A DNA stretch of 64,000 nucleotides from Photobacterium aphoticum (GTDB lineage: Bacteria; Pseudomonadota; Gammaproteobacteria; Enterobacterales; Vibrionaceae): positions 162,706 to 226,705 of the forward strand of contig NZ_LDOV01000037.1 of assembly GCF_001029435.1 (NCBI RefSeq), in the 5' to 3' direction. Below, in pieces: positions 1 through 9,368 of this stretch. Position 1 is the first letter of the stretch. Every line of letters begins with the position of its first letter. The position numbers and the translations under genes were made by a program. A model generated the notes under the pieces. It had not been told where the DNA came from. It searched no databases and saw only the letters and a program-made list of their open reading frames with translations.

Positions 1-401
1 CCCGACCAGCGGTCAACAAACGTGGTTTGGCAGCCTTTGCAGCGGTAGCGTTGGCGATCCCCGCTGAAACCAAAAGCGTGATAGAGGTGACGATGGGTCA
101 GCACCGGTAAGCCAGCGTTGGGGCAACCGTCATGGCGACAGCCAGACAAGCCCGAGTATTGTTGCTGGGTCAGGCGGTCGACTTCATCGGCGACATCATG
201 GTTATTGAGGATCGGCGGAAAGGCCCCGCACTCGCGACACACGAGGATCGGTTTCGCGGGATTGCTGCGCTGTAACACATAATGCTCAGGGTGGTGTGAA
301 CCAAAGTGTTTGCAACTGACGGTCTTGCAATGATTAAGCTGCATGCCGTGATATGGCGTAGGCAGTAAAGGAGTCGCCGAGGCGAGAGTGTCAGTGTTCA
401 T
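1..401 (-). CDS. Zinc-ribbon protein, transposase-like (C-terminus lies outside the window)
   Basis: Reverse-strand frame open from an ATG at 401 to the window edge, about 133 codons visible, so the protein is incomplete. The translation carries several Cys pairs: CKTVSC, CRECG, CRHDGC and CKGCQTTF. The last resembles the zinc ribbon that precedes the catalytic domain in IS1/InsA-like transposase relatives. I recognise the fold type but not a specific family. Whether a catalytic domain follows cannot be seen. The start is the first in-frame ATG. It could be a stand-alone zinc-ribbon regulator or a domesticated transposase rather than a live mobile element; no inverted repeats are visible on this side. 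Confidence 0.6.
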   Translation of the reverse strand, partial: MNTDTLASATPLLPTPYHGMQLNHCKTVSCKHFGSHHPEHYVLQRSNPAKPILVCRECGAFPPILNNHDVADEVDRLTQQQYSGLSGCRHDGCPNAGLPVLTHRHLYHAFGFSGDRQRYRCKGCQTTFVDRWS

Positions 402-769
402 GATGTTGGCCTAACGATTTTCAGCTGTTTGGCAGCCGTTTTGCAGCAGCAAGGAGTGGTATAGGTTACAGCAAAAGTAACGCGAGATCTCAAGAGGGTG
501 GCACAAGGTAAGACCCATCGCCTCACCTTGTGCCGTTAGCTGCTATTTGTCTTGTGCGTTGCGCTATCCACGCGAGATACAAACACGGCCAAACATGGCA
601 TTGCGTCTTGTATCCATCAAATTGTGTAAGACGCCACATTTTACAAAATATTGAGCGGCGGGATAGCGTTAGTGCGACACATAGCCTCTAAATACGGGTC
701 TGTCAGCGACAATACGCGTCAGACGGGTTGAGAGCCGTGGTGTACGTACGGCTCTGCAACGAAGGGGAA
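402..769. other. Intergenic region between the zinc-ribbon gene and deoD
   Basis: No convincing gene is present. A hairpin with 8-bp arms (AGAGCCGT at 731-738 and ACGGCTCT at 748-755) lies just 3' of deoD and could end its transcript, but no T-run follows it on the reverse strand, so a terminator role is weak. Nothing else stands out. Confidence 0.4.
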
Positions 770-1480
770 TTACAGCTTGATTGCTGTTTCCAGTGCCACG
801 TTCATCATCTGTGCAAACGACTTCTGACGATCTTCCGCACTCAGTTTCTCACCACGACGAATGTGATCCGATACAGTCAGAATGGTCAGGGCTTTAGCGC
901 CCAATTCTGCGGCTACGCCGTATATACCAGCCGCTTCCATGTCTACACCCAGCATGCCAAGGTGTTCCATCTTGTCGAACAGATCTTTTTCAGGGCTGTA
1001 GAACAAATCAGCAGAGAAGACGTTACCGACACGCACAGGCACTTGTTGTGCACGCGCTTCGTTCACGGCCGTTTCCAGCAAACCAAAGTCAGCAATCGCA
1101 GCAAAGTCATGCTGGTTAAAGCGAATGCGGTTCACTTTAGAATCGGTTGATGCGCCCATCGCGATGATCACGTCCATCAGTTTCACGTCATCGTGTACCG
1201 CGCCACAGCTGCCGATACGGATAATGTTTTTCACACCAAAGTCGCTGATCAGCTCATGCACATAGATAGAGCAAGATGGGATACCCATGCCGTGGCCCAT
1301 CACAGACACTGGCTTGCCTTTGTACAGGCCGGTGTAGCCGAACATGTTACGCACGTCGCACACTTGTTTAACGTCATCCAGGTAGGTTTCGGCAATGAAT
1401 TTGGCACGTAGTGGATCACCTGGCATCAGTACCGTTTCTGCAAAATCACCGCGTTCAGCATTGATATGTGGGGTAGCCAT
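770..1480 (-). CDS. deoD: Purine nucleoside phosphorylase DeoD-type
   Basis: Cytoplasmic phosphorolysis of purine (deoxy)ribonucleosides to base and (deoxy)ribose-1-phosphate in nucleoside salvage. The 236-residue product begins [15 protein letters not shown] and continues with the phosphate-binding [11 protein letters not shown] segment, GMGIPS, RIGSCGA, the substrate-binding VDMEAAG and TVSDHI, all typical of hexameric DeoD; length is normal for the family. The frame is open ten codons further upstream, but the ATG at 1480 has a GGAGAG ribosome site four bases before it and matches the family N-terminus. No other deo genes adjoin it, so here it is a single-gene unit. A CRP-like half-palindrome lies about 180-200 bases upstream. 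Confidence 0.97.
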   Translation of the reverse strand: MATPHINAERGDFAETVLMPGDPLRAKFIAETYLDDVKQVCDVRNMFGYTGLYKGKPVSVMGHGMGIPSCSIYVHELISDFGVKNIIRIGSCGAVHDDVKLMDVIIAMGASTDSKVNRIRFNQHDFAAIADFGLLETAVNEARAQQVPVRVGNVFSADLFYSPEKDLFDKMEHLGMLGVDMEAAGIYGVAAELGAKALTILTVSDHIRRGEKLSAEDRQKSFAQMMNVALETAIKL

Positions 1481-1914
1481 AGTTCTCTCCAGCTCATTGG
1501 TTATCGTCATGGACGATAAAGTAATTAGTACAGCGTGACGAAAAGGGTTCTGAAAAAGTGTAGAGAAAAAATGGTCAATGCGATTTCTCTCGGCTTTTTC
1601 GTCGTCACCGCTTGTGTTTCGTTATGGGTCAAGTGTAGGGAAGCGAGACAGGGATTCTCGCGATCCTAGTCACATTTTATGGCGCTTGTGCGTAAAATTA
1701 CCCGCTTGATTACCATTCCTGTTGAAAGCAAGAGGGGGATCGTTTGCGTGATGACTGCGTTTCATCTTTGTTTCTGAAAGGTAATTAAAATAAAAATCTT
1801 TATATTCATTGGTTTGTGTTTGTTTTGTGAGTGAATGATGATTTTTGGCCCGTTATGCAACAGGCTGTTGATGGTTATCTGGATGTAACCGATTACATTT
1901 TTTGTTATTGCGCG
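1481..1914. other. Intergenic region upstream of deoD
   Basis: 434 bases without a gene, between the divergent 5' side of deoD and the 3' end of the amidohydrolase-like gene. It should hold the deoD promoter, and a candidate CRP site is listed separately. No clear terminator was found for the amidohydrolase-like gene. Confidence 0.4.
1655..1678 (-). promoter_or_regulatory. Possible CRP site upstream of deoD
   Basis: The stretch contains a good TCACATTT half-site, with CGCGA at the position where a TGTGA half is expected (six-base spacer). One half is strong and the other matches 3 of 5 bases. CRP control of deo genes is known in enteric bacteria; its use here is inferred. Confidence 0.3.
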
Positions 1915-3666
1915 TTATGGCGAGACTTGGTGGTCATAAAGATACGGTGCCGTGGGAATATGTTTGATATCAGCGGGCGCAGTGCCTTGCGGTGTGGGAT
2001 AGAGTGGACGGCCGGCTTTAAGGGTTTCTATGACCGTCACTTCCCGTAATGCACCGGCAGGCAAAGAAAGCGGATTGGTGGACAGAATCACCATGTCTGC
2101 CTGCATGCCGGGCACCAAGCGGCCTTTGTATTTTTCCTCAAAAAACAGATAGGCCGCATGGCGACTCAACGCTTGCAGCGCATCCAACGCACTGATGCGT
2201 TCCGTCTCGCCCAGCAGGGTTTTCTGCGCCGTCATGCGATTGACCGCACTCCATACCGACAACATGGCGTTCGGCACAGAGGCGGTGGCTGTTTGGGATG
2301 GCGTTGGTTGAGAGCTTTCTTGTTGAGAGTGCTTTAGCTGAGCATTTTCTGCTTGAGAACTTTCTGTTTGAGAGCTTGTAGGTAAAGCGCGTTTAGGTTC
2401 GGTTTCAGCATCATCGGCAAGGCTCTGTGCTGTCGTCTCTGTTTCCTGACTACTACCTGTTTCGTCATGGCTAACAACGGCCTGACTGTTATCACTTGTT
2501 TCTCGGGAGGTGATGGCTTCATCGGTCAAACGGGTGTCTGTGGACTCGCTGGTTTCGGGGGACTGAGTCGCTGTAATGGGCCCATCGTTCACAGGACGGA
2601 TCAGCGGCGCACATTGATTGGCAAAGGTTAAATGGCGGGTGGTGGCGGAACGTAACGGACTTTGGGTTTCTGCCCGTAATTGCCCGAGCCAGGTGATATC
2701 GCTGTCGCCGTGTTTGACGATGTGCAGCGTATCAAAGCAGGGCAACAAACCCAGGCGTTTGTATTGATCTAATTGGCCAATACGGGCATAGCGAGAGGAG
2801 AGGATCACCGAGCGGCGCTGTTGCTCAACGGTAATGGCCAGATCGTCACTGGCCTGAATCACCGCATCAATGGCAGCATCGCCCATCGCATGAATGAATA
2901 GCTGCACCGCTTGCTCAATCGCCAATTGGTAAGCATGGCGAAATTCGCTGTAAGGCATGGCGGGTTGGCCTTGCCAGCGGGGCGGGCGATCCGGTGGTTG
3001 GGTGGCATAGGGAATTGCCATCCATGCTGTTTGATTTTCCATGTTGCCGTCGACCGCTAACGTCACACCGGCCAAAGTGAGCGAACCCGTTACGGTGGCG
3101 TTAGAGGCAGCGGGTGTGGTGGCTTTTGAAGGCGGTGCTTGCGCTTGAGGGGCACTTGTTTTACGAAAAGGCAGGGGCAAATTTTGCTGAGATAAGGTGC
3201 TGTGAAAGGTCGCGAACGGCACCAGCGCGATCACATCTAACGAGAGCTGGTTGCCGTCTGCCGCTGTGCGCAGTTGTTCCAGCATCGCAATCGAGGCTTG
3301 TTGTTCGACCACCGTGGTGTATCCCGCTTGGGCAAACAGATACTGCGCCTGTTCTAACCCTACCCTGTTTACCACTTGCATGAAATCACTGTCGACCGCG
3401 TACCAACCGGGCACCACCGTTTTCCCTTGCAAATCGATCACGCGCGTTTGTTCCCCTTTGTGGCGCAAGACGCCTGCGCGGGTGCCTACGGCTTGCACCT
3501 TGCCGTCTTTAATGGACATGGCGCGTACGTGCGTGGGGTTACTCATGGTTAGTATGTGGCCATTGATGTAGATGGTATCGGCCGCGACCGTGTCTTCGAA
3601 CTGATCGCAACCCGCCGCAAAGAGTAGCGTTAAGCCTATCCAGATCCCGAATAATCGATACAGCAT
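1915..3666 (-). CDS. Amidohydrolase-like lipoprotein (YtcJ family) lacking metal ligands, probable pseudoenzyme
   Basis: 583 residues from the ATG at 3666; an upstream in-frame extension lacks a signal peptide. The signal peptide ends in a lipobox (LLFAAGC, Cys20), so it is a predicted lipoprotein. Family-3 amidohydrolase landmarks are present in order: the N-terminal beta segment (INGHILTM, GKTVVPG), the FIHAMGDAAID helix, and a C-terminal KGRLVPGMQADMVIL strand. The metal-binding HxH after PG is replaced by D92-S-D94, the later ligand-bearing His motif reads ILSSRYAR, and the expected SDWPV-type Asp segment reads ANQCAPL. Residues about 368-465 form a Ser/Gln/Thr/Glu-rich low-complexity insertion, and a Pro/Ala-rich one lies near 168-190. 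Hydrolase activity is therefore unlikely; a binding or structural role at the membrane is inferred. No operon partner. Confidence 0.8.
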   Translation of the reverse strand: MLYRLFGIWIGLTLLFAAGCDQFEDTVAADTIYINGHILTMSNPTHVRAMSIKDGKVQAVGTRAGVLRHKGEQTRVIDLQGKTVVPGWYAVDSDFMQVVNRVGLEQAQYLFAQAGYTTVVEQQASIAMLEQLRTAADGNQLSLDVIALVPFATFHSTLSQQNLPLPFRKTSAPQAQAPPSKATTPAASNATVTGSLTLAGVTLAVDGNMENQTAWMAIPYATQPPDRPPRWQGQPAMPYSEFRHAYQLAIEQAVQLFIHAMGDAAIDAVIQASDDLAITVEQQRRSVILSSRYARIGQLDQYKRLGLLPCFDTLHIVKHGDSDITWLGQLRAETQSPLRSATTRHLTFANQCAPLIRPVNDGPITATQSPETSESTDTRLTDEAITSRETSDNSQAVVSHDETGSSQETETTAQSLADDAETEPKRALPTSSQTESSQAENAQLKHSQQESSQPTPSQTATASVPNAMLSVWSAVNRMTAQKTLLGETERISALDALQALSRHAAYLFFEEKYKGRLVPGMQADMVILSTNPLSLPAGALREVTVIETLKAGRPLYPTPQGTAPADIKHIPTAPYLYDHQVSP

Positions 3667-3901
3667 GGCAGACGACCTCTCAGGCAGACAGCGAGGGGAA
3701 TGTGTAAGGGCTATCGTGTGGCTATAAGTGTAGCGGTTAACCCGGTGATTCCGCGAGAAGGCCGCAGCGTTGAGACTGAAAGGAGATGCCGTATTGCAGC
3801 GCCAGCAGTGAGAGAACACACGAAAAAAGCGCATGAAATTGGTAATTTGCCGTCTTCGGCACTACCAGTTAAACGAATGCATTCATTTTTGAGGGATGGG
3901 T

Positions 3902-4450
3902 ATGAATAAAATCGCAGGGAAAAAAGGGATGGGGAGAAAAGCACTGGGGGTGACCGTGTGTGCATTACTATACAGTTTCCCCGTGTCTGCTGATCTGTTG
4001 GGTTTCTCGTTTGGTGCCTCTGCGGGGGCGGCGCGTATCGAATATGATGGAAATGACGACTATGGCTTTGAATACGGGGTGAACGCTTCTTATCACTTCA
4101 ATGACATGCTGAGTGTGAATGCCGGTGTGGTGCAAGGGAGTGCAGAAGTCGATTCCAACCTGTCTTCTGCCAAAAATGACATTGATTACACGGCATTCCA
4201 GTTAACGCTGCGCGGCGATATTCCCCTGGTGATCGGGAATGCTTATGCCAAAGTCGGCACCAACTATTACGACTATGACATTGATACCCCGGGAATGCGT
4301 GATACCAATGACGGCTGGGGCTTTACCGGCGGGGCCGGATTTGTGTTTACCTTGCTGCCGTTTATCGACCTCTCACTGGGGTATGAATACCGGGATATGG
4401 GCGATGTGACTAATAACTCCATTATCTTTGGTGTGGGTGCCAGCTTGTAA
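3902..4450 (+). CDS. Outer-membrane beta-barrel protein
   Basis: 182 residues. An N-terminal signal peptide (KALGVTVCALLYSFPVSA) is followed by alternating polar/hydrophobic strands with aromatic belts (ASYHFNDML, ANYYDYD-like turns, GWGFTGGAGFVF) and a final strand ending IFGVGASL, as in small 8-strand barrels of the OmpX/YfaZ/Ail kind. I cannot name the subfamily. Two ATGs are available, at 3896 and 3902; GAGGG at 3891-3895 sits six bases before the second, which I chose. The gene is divergent from the amidohydrolase-like gene and followed by a strong terminator, so it is probably transcribed alone. Confidence 0.8.
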   Translation: MNKIAGKKGMGRKALGVTVCALLYSFPVSADLLGFSFGASAGAARIEYDGNDDYGFEYGVNASYHFNDMLSVNAGVVQGSAEVDSNLSSAKNDIDYTAFQLTLRGDIPLVIGNAYAKVGTNYYDYDIDTPGMRDTNDGWGFTGGAGFVFTLLPFIDLSLGYEYRDMGDVTNNSIIFGVGASL

Positions 4451-4480
4451 GCGCGCCTAAAGCAGAGACAATCACAAGAT

Positions 4481-4525
4481 GCAGCCGCCCCGTTGTACGC
4501 TGTAATAGGGGCGGCTGCGTTGTTT
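4481..4525 (+). terminator. Rho-independent terminator
   Basis: Perfect 11-bp inverted repeat, GCAGCCGCCCC (4481-4491) and GGGGCGGCTGC (4508-4518), followed by a T-rich stretch. It ends the outer-membrane barrel gene. Confidence 0.8.
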
Positions 4526-4698
4526 ATCAGGCCAAGAGGGCATGTCTCGTTGAATGACCGCTGAATGTCCGCTGAATTGTGCTCGGGAAAGTACCGGAAT
4601 CGCACAAGGAGGGATGAAAATCAGGCTCTGATCAAGGTTGCGAAAACGGGTTGTTTGTATAATTAATGTCCATTCCAAGCATGTTCTGGAGGTGACCG

Positions 4699-5487
4699 AT
4701 GACCAACTATGAGCACTATCAGTCCACCGTTGAGCAGGTCAACCGTGCCATCCAAAAAGAAGCCAATGCCCCGTGGTATATTGAATACCGCCCCGTCACC
4801 ACATCCGTTCGTCAGGCGTTTGATTTAGTCAGCCCAGCAGGCATTGTGTGCCAGCAATTAGAGCTCGATGCCGCCGTCGCCCATGCCCACTGGCCGGAGA
4901 AATCTGCCGTGGAACAACATGTGCTGGATTACGTGGTACGTGGCGCCGCCCGCTTAGCCCCCCTGCGACAAACCGCGTTTCGCAATAACATTCCGCAATG
5001 GCTGACACAGAGTTTGCAACAGGTGCATCACGTCACCGGATCCAGTGAGCGATTACTGAGTATGCTAAACGATCCCGCTTTTCCATACCCAAGTCAGGTC
5101 AATCTGGATGGTATATACCTGCCGTGTTGGGTATGGCACGCCACCGATGATGAAACAGGGGCGTCACAAGCCTCTATCTCTGTGATTGACCGCCGCACCG
5201 GCTATTTCAGCGCGCCACGTTCAGTCTCCGCCGCTCAGCTGGTGGATCAGGAAAAATGGTTAGGCGCACAAGTGATTGACTCGGTCGATGAATCCATCGA
5301 GACCATTCGCTACTACGTCGATGCCCATCGCCGCAGCCAGCACCATGTGGATTTCGATGAGCCTTCCATCACCGAAGCGCTCCGTCACCCTTGTGCCGCC
5401 ACACTCAGCCCGTTTATGAGTGTTGGCCTTGTCATGCTGGTGGTGATTGGCTTCTTCATCACCTTTAAATGGTTACTGGGGTTTTAG
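4699..5487 (+). CDS. Unknown protein with a C-terminal membrane anchor
   Basis: 262 residues, not recognised. The first 230 residues look soluble and mixed alpha/beta with many charged residues. The C-terminus ends in one hydrophobic segment (VGLVMLVVIGFFITFKWL) and a two-residue tail, the layout of a tail-anchored inner-membrane protein. A strong GGAGGT site lies eight bases before the ATG. The gene stands alone between a terminator and the next lipoprotein gene. No catalytic motif was seen. Confidence 0.75.
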   Translation: MTNYEHYQSTVEQVNRAIQKEANAPWYIEYRPVTTSVRQAFDLVSPAGIVCQQLELDAAVAHAHWPEKSAVEQHVLDYVVRGAARLAPLRQTAFRNNIPQWLTQSLQQVHHVTGSSERLLSMLNDPAFPYPSQVNLDGIYLPCWVWHATDDETGASQASISVIDRRTGYFSAPRSVSAAQLVDQEKWLGAQVIDSVDESIETIRYYVDAHRRSQHHVDFDEPSITEALRHPCAATLSPFMSVGLVMLVVIGFFITFKWLLGF

Positions 5488-5716
5488 GCGATAATTCGGG
5501 TGCGGTATTGATATTAAAGTGATTTATGTGAATCACTTTGATGATATTTTTCTCAAAAGATGAAATAATGATCAGTTTTGCAACCAAATTGTAATGTGCA
5601 GTAAGCGTAAATTCGCTTTGCGAGTGAAACGGCTTTTTGTTCATAATTTATTCGTATTTGTTTGGGTTTCTCATTATGTTTGCCGCGAATTTTTGTTGGC
5701 AAGGAAGATGGCAATC

Positions 5717-7888
5717 ATGAGAATCCAATTTAAAGCAGCATGCCTCGCATCAGCTGTTGCACTCGCACTGACAGGATGTGGTGATGATGACAATGCAACG
5801 AATGCGAAAATTTCGTCTGTTGCACCGACTGTCGCAACGGAAGATGTGCAATTTAGCTATGCCGTAAAAGTCGCAAATGCTGAAAAAGTGACGTATGCAT
5901 TGACGACAGCGCCTACCGGCATGGCGATCAGCGAGACAGGGGTCGTCACTTGGACGCCAGGGGAAGGGGTACTGACCTCTGATGAGGTTCATGTGAAAGT
6001 GACCGCTGACGGTCATGTACTGGATCATAAGTTTACCATTGTGGTCACCCCGGTGAACGATGCGCCGGTACTGTCCGCCGTTGGACCACAGCGTGCCTAT
6101 GCGGGAGAACGGTATTCATTGCAACTTGTCGTCAATGATCCCGATGATAACAATGATGGTCAGCAATTACGCTTTACCCTACAAGGGGGCCCAGAAGGAC
6201 TGATCATCAGCCCAACAGGGGAAGTGACGCTGACATCTTCCGTGACACAATCACAGTTGCATGACACCGTGACCGTCAGCGTAAAAGATGGCGGTGAAGA
6301 TGGCGCACAAGCATCCACGATCTCTTTCTCCTTAGATGAAATTTATCGCTATATCGTTTCAGGGGCATTAACGGATTATTACGATAATACGCAGATCCCG
6401 AACGGCACGGTGGTATTTGCTTCTAACGGCGAGCGTTTGGCTGAAACAACGTCGGATGAAAACGGAGAATATACGCTGGCTGTGGAAGACCGTTTGGTCG
6501 GCGAGCGTATTACCGTTTCTGCTGATGCGGTTGGTTATCGTGAAGCGGCCAAGACGATCTCTTTGGCTGAAACGGTTTTGATACAGGAGCTGCAGCTACC
6601 GCCTATTCACAGTTCTCAACAGTTTGACCCAACGCAGCCAACAGACGTAGCGGTGGAAGGCGTGACCTTAGTGACCTTGCCTGCTAACGGGCTGGTGGAC
6701 AGTAACGGTAATGCGCCAGTGGGCGCAGTGACGGCGGAATTGACTATCATTGATCCTGCGTCAGATATCCACCTTATGCCGGGTGATATGGTGACACCGG
6801 ATCCAAGCAATCCTGATGCATTGGTACCGATTGAATCTTTCGGTGCGATTACGGCGACTTTCGTTGATGAAGCCGGAAATGAGCTGCAATTGGCTGAGGG
6901 TCAAACGTCTGCAATCCGCATTCCGGTCTCGGGTTATAACCCGCCAGCGACCATCCCGCTGTATTACTACGATCCTATCGCGGGGATGTGGTTTGAAGAA
7001 GGCGAAGCCACGCTGGTGAATGCGGCGGATGGTGATTTTTATGAAGGCACCGTGTCGCATTTTACAACCTGGAATGCTGACCGCCGTTATGAAACCATCT
7101 TTATCAATGGCTGTGTGGCGGATACTGCGGGTGCCCGTATCGCGAATGTGCGTGTGAATATGGAAGGGGTGAACTACAGTGGTCGTTCATCTACCTACAG
7201 TGATATTGACGGTAACTTTGCAATCCCTGCACGTATCAATAGTACGCAGTTAGTCTCGGCCACGTTTGGACAGTCAAGCCGTGTACAAACGGTGATCAGT
7301 TCTGCGGTGGATAATAACCTGCCGGATTGTTTGTTGCTTGATACTGCATCGACGCAAATTACCCTGCGTTGGGGGGAAAGACCGCGTGATTTGGATTCTC
7401 ATTTCCTCGGCCCTAACGGACAAGATGGTCAGTTCCACGTGAGCTTTAGTAATAAACAAGTCACGGTGAATGATAAGTTGATCTTCTTGGATGTCGATGA
7501 CACCAGCAGCTTTGGACCAGAAGTGGTTTCGCTATACGATTTCCCTGCGGCGGGGACGTACGGTTATTTTGTTCACAACTATAGTGGTGAAACGGTCACC
7601 TGGAATGGTGCGCGAGTGAATCTCAATATTGATGGCTATAACCGTGCTTATACCCCACCGGGTGGTTCGCTACTGCGTTATTGGCATGTGTTCAATATTG
7701 AAGTGGATGAGCTTGGTGGGTATGAAGTGGTGCGTATTAATGAATGGAAAGATTCATTAGATATGTCAACGCCACCGACCATTGTGATCCCAACCGCGCC
7801 TCGTCATTTGGCGGCTCCGAAGACCTTCGATAAGCCAATGCATCCTCTTTTGGATAAATTGATGCAAGAGAAGTACTACGCCAAGTAA
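5717..7888 (+). CDS. Large Ig-like/carboxypeptidase-regulatory-domain lipoprotein
   Basis: 723 residues. Signal peptide with lipobox ALTGC followed by GDDD, so a lipoprotein. The modules resemble: an Ig/cadherin-like pair (FTIVVTPVNDAPVLSAVGP, LVVNDPDDNND) in the first 220 residues; a carboxypeptidase regulatory-like domain (DENGEYTLAVED, VSADAVGYREA); a central sandwich; a second regulatory-like domain (YSDIDGNFAIPAR); and a C-terminal domain with WGERPRDLDSHFLGPNG and FPAAGTYGYFVHNYSGE, which recalls the DUF2135/YfaP type. The likely role is surface adhesion or carbohydrate contact, by inference only. The frame extends upstream to 5594, but only the start at 5717 (alternative 5708) places the signal peptide at the N-terminus; AAGGAAG lies just before it. 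Confidence 0.8.
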   Translation: MRIQFKAACLASAVALALTGCGDDDNATNAKISSVAPTVATEDVQFSYAVKVANAEKVTYALTTAPTGMAISETGVVTWTPGEGVLTSDEVHVKVTADGHVLDHKFTIVVTPVNDAPVLSAVGPQRAYAGERYSLQLVVNDPDDNNDGQQLRFTLQGGPEGLIISPTGEVTLTSSVTQSQLHDTVTVSVKDGGEDGAQASTISFSLDEIYRYIVSGALTDYYDNTQIPNGTVVFASNGERLAETTSDENGEYTLAVEDRLVGERITVSADAVGYREAAKTISLAETVLIQELQLPPIHSSQQFDPTQPTDVAVEGVTLVTLPANGLVDSNGNAPVGAVTAELTIIDPASDIHLMPGDMVTPDPSNPDALVPIESFGAITATFVDEAGNELQLAEGQTSAIRIPVSGYNPPATIPLYYYDPIAGMWFEEGEATLVNAADGDFYEGTVSHFTTWNADRRYETIFINGCVADTAGARIANVRVNMEGVNYSGRSSTYSDIDGNFAIPARINSTQLVSATFGQSSRVQTVISSAVDNNLPDCLLLDTASTQITLRWGERPRDLDSHFLGPNGQDGQFHVSFSNKQVTVNDKLIFLDVDDTSSFGPEVVSLYDFPAAGTYGYFVHNYSGETVTWNGARVNLNIDGYNRAYTPPGGSLLRYWHVFNIEVDELGGYEVVRINEWKDSLDMSTPPTIVIPTAPRHLAAPKTFDKPMHPLLDKLMQEKYYAK

Positions 7889-7917
7889 CACTGACGCTTT
7901 CCTATCATAATACGATC

Positions 7918-7978
7918 AAGCCCGCCTATTAGTGAGTTGCTATGAGTAAGTCACTACCAGCGGGCTTTGCCTTTTTTG
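7918..7978 (+). terminator. Rho-independent terminator with nested stem
   Basis: AAGCCCGC (7918-7925) pairs with GCGGGCTT (7960-7967). An inner TAGTGA/TCACTA stem lies between the arms, and a T-run follows. It ends the Ig-like lipoprotein gene. Confidence 0.75.
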
Positions 7979-8158
7979 GGTAGCGGTCATGGGGGACAGG
8001 GTATGAAGTTGCAGGTCATGAGAGTGCAGGTGATTAAGTAAAGGGGCTATAGCGGCAACATGAATAGCACGAGCAATAACACGGGCGTCAATTGGTATTA
8101 GGGGCAAAATTGGGTAGAATCTGCGTCCTATTTCTTCAATCGGTGTTAGGTAATCGCC

Positions 8159-8365
8159 ATGCATAATTTGACCTTGTTGTCTGAGGCTGAAAAGAATCGA
8201 ATCGAACTGGATAAGCAGGCGGCTTACGCGGTGTGGCAAGTGAAGAACGGCAAAAAAGGCTATGAAGTGTTTGCAGAAATCGCCAACGGCGTGGATGACG
8301 ACGATGAACGCGAATTTTTTGAACGCGCCGTGAGCAAATACAAGATCCAGATGGGCATGGCCTGA
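8159..8365 (+). CDS. Small acidic protein of unknown function
   Basis: 68 residues, soluble, highly charged and predicted helical, with an acidic run DDDDERE followed by EFFERAVSKYKIQMG. Not recognised. A clear terminator lies 60 bases downstream and no overlapping better frame exists, which supports a real gene. The ribosome site is weak (TTAGGTAA about seven bases before the ATG). It could be a small conserved cytoplasmic protein; no function can be given. Confidence 0.65.
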   Translation: MHNLTLLSEAEKNRIELDKQAAYAVWQVKNGKKGYEVFAEIANGVDDDDEREFFERAVSKYKIQMGMA

Positions 8366-8425
8366 TACATCGACCTTGGATGTCGTCGATTAAGTATACT
8401 TATACAGACCAAGATCATGATTATT

Positions 8426-8447
8426 AGGCGCGCTACGCGCCTTTTTT
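8426..8447 (+). terminator. Rho-independent terminator
   Basis: GGCGCG (8427-8432), loop CTA, CGCGCC (8436-8441), then six T. It separates the small acidic protein gene from the two-component operon. Confidence 0.85.
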
Positions 8448-8566
8448 GATTCAGTTTGGTATCGTGTTTGGAATGAAAATCACTTTTGTCCGCGCGAAAG
8501 ACGGCGAGGGCAATACAGCGTTTTGGCATTGCCATAACGGCAGTGAAAAAACGAAAGGAAGATGTA

Positions 8567-9292
8567 ATGAGTATAAGCAAGACGGTATTGGTGGTTGATG
8601 ACGACCAGGATATTCGCGAATTGCTGGATGAGTACCTGACCAAAGCCGGCTTCACCGTAAGCACTGCAGCGGAAGGGGAAGAAATGAAACGCCGCTTAGC
8701 CATGGGGTATCCGGATCTGATCTTATTGGATGTGATGATGCCGGGCGATGACGGTTTCACCCTGTGCCAATACATTCGCAAAACCTCGGATGTGCCGATC
8801 ATCATGCTGACCGCCGTTTCTGATGAAATGGATCAGATCATCGGTTTAGAGCTCGGTGCGGATGACTACATTGCCAAGCCGTTTAGCCCTCGTCAGCTTA
8901 TGGCGCGCATTAAAGCCTTGTTGCGTCGTGTGAAACCGACCGAAGCCCAGCAGATCCCGGCGGCGCCGAAATCCATTTATTTTGCCAACTGGCGTTTAGA
9001 TACCGCCTCGCAGCGTTTGTATGATGTCGACAAAGGCAAAGATTACGAGCTGACCGGCAGTGATTTTGCTTTGCTGATGCTGTTCCTGACCCGCCCGAAT
9101 GAAGTGCTGGATCGCGATACCATTTCGTTTGCGACCCGTGGGCGCGAAGCCACGCCATCTGCGCGCAGCATTGATGTGCAGTTGAGCCGTTTGCGCCAGC
9201 GTTTAGGTGACAAAGGCACCCAACAGCGTTTGATCAAAACCATTCGTGGTAATGGCTATGCGTTCAACGCTGAAGTGACCTACGAACAATAA
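8567..9292 (+). CDS. OmpR-family response regulator
   Basis: 241 residues. The receiver domain (about 1-120) has the acidic pair VVDDDQD, the phosphorylation site D55 in LILLDVMMPG, a Thr in MLTAVSD and the conserved Lys in YIAKPFSP. The C-terminal winged helix (about 145-240) contains DFALLMLFL and the recognition-helix region ARSIDVQLSRLRQRL. The start at 8567 follows AAAGGAAG; the frame upstream has no family sequence. It is the first gene of a TCS operon with the histidine kinase and a sugar-binding protein, and probably controls a carbohydrate-responsive regulon, as GltR does in Pseudomonas (analogy only). Confidence 0.93.
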   Translation: MSISKTVLVVDDDQDIRELLDEYLTKAGFTVSTAAEGEEMKRRLAMGYPDLILLDVMMPGDDGFTLCQYIRKTSDVPIIMLTAVSDEMDQIIGLELGADDYIAKPFSPRQLMARIKALLRRVKPTEAQQIPAAPKSIYFANWRLDTASQRLYDVDKGKDYELTGSDFALLMLFLTRPNEVLDRDTISFATRGREATPSARSIDVQLSRLRQRLGDKGTQQRLIKTIRGNGYAFNAEVTYEQ

Positions 9293-9368
9293 CCCCCCTT
9301 CTTTATCAACAGAGCGGGCAGCCTTACGTCGTCAGGCATCATGGAGGACGCCCGTACGGAATGTAAGT

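Noticed and set aside
728..1150. 140-codon frame on the plus strand
   Set aside because: It lies opposite deoD and is a shadow of that gene.
2334..2522. Reverse-strand frame of 62 codons inside the amidohydrolase-like gene
   Set aside because: It arises from the low-complexity Ser/Gln/Glu-rich segment read in another frame.
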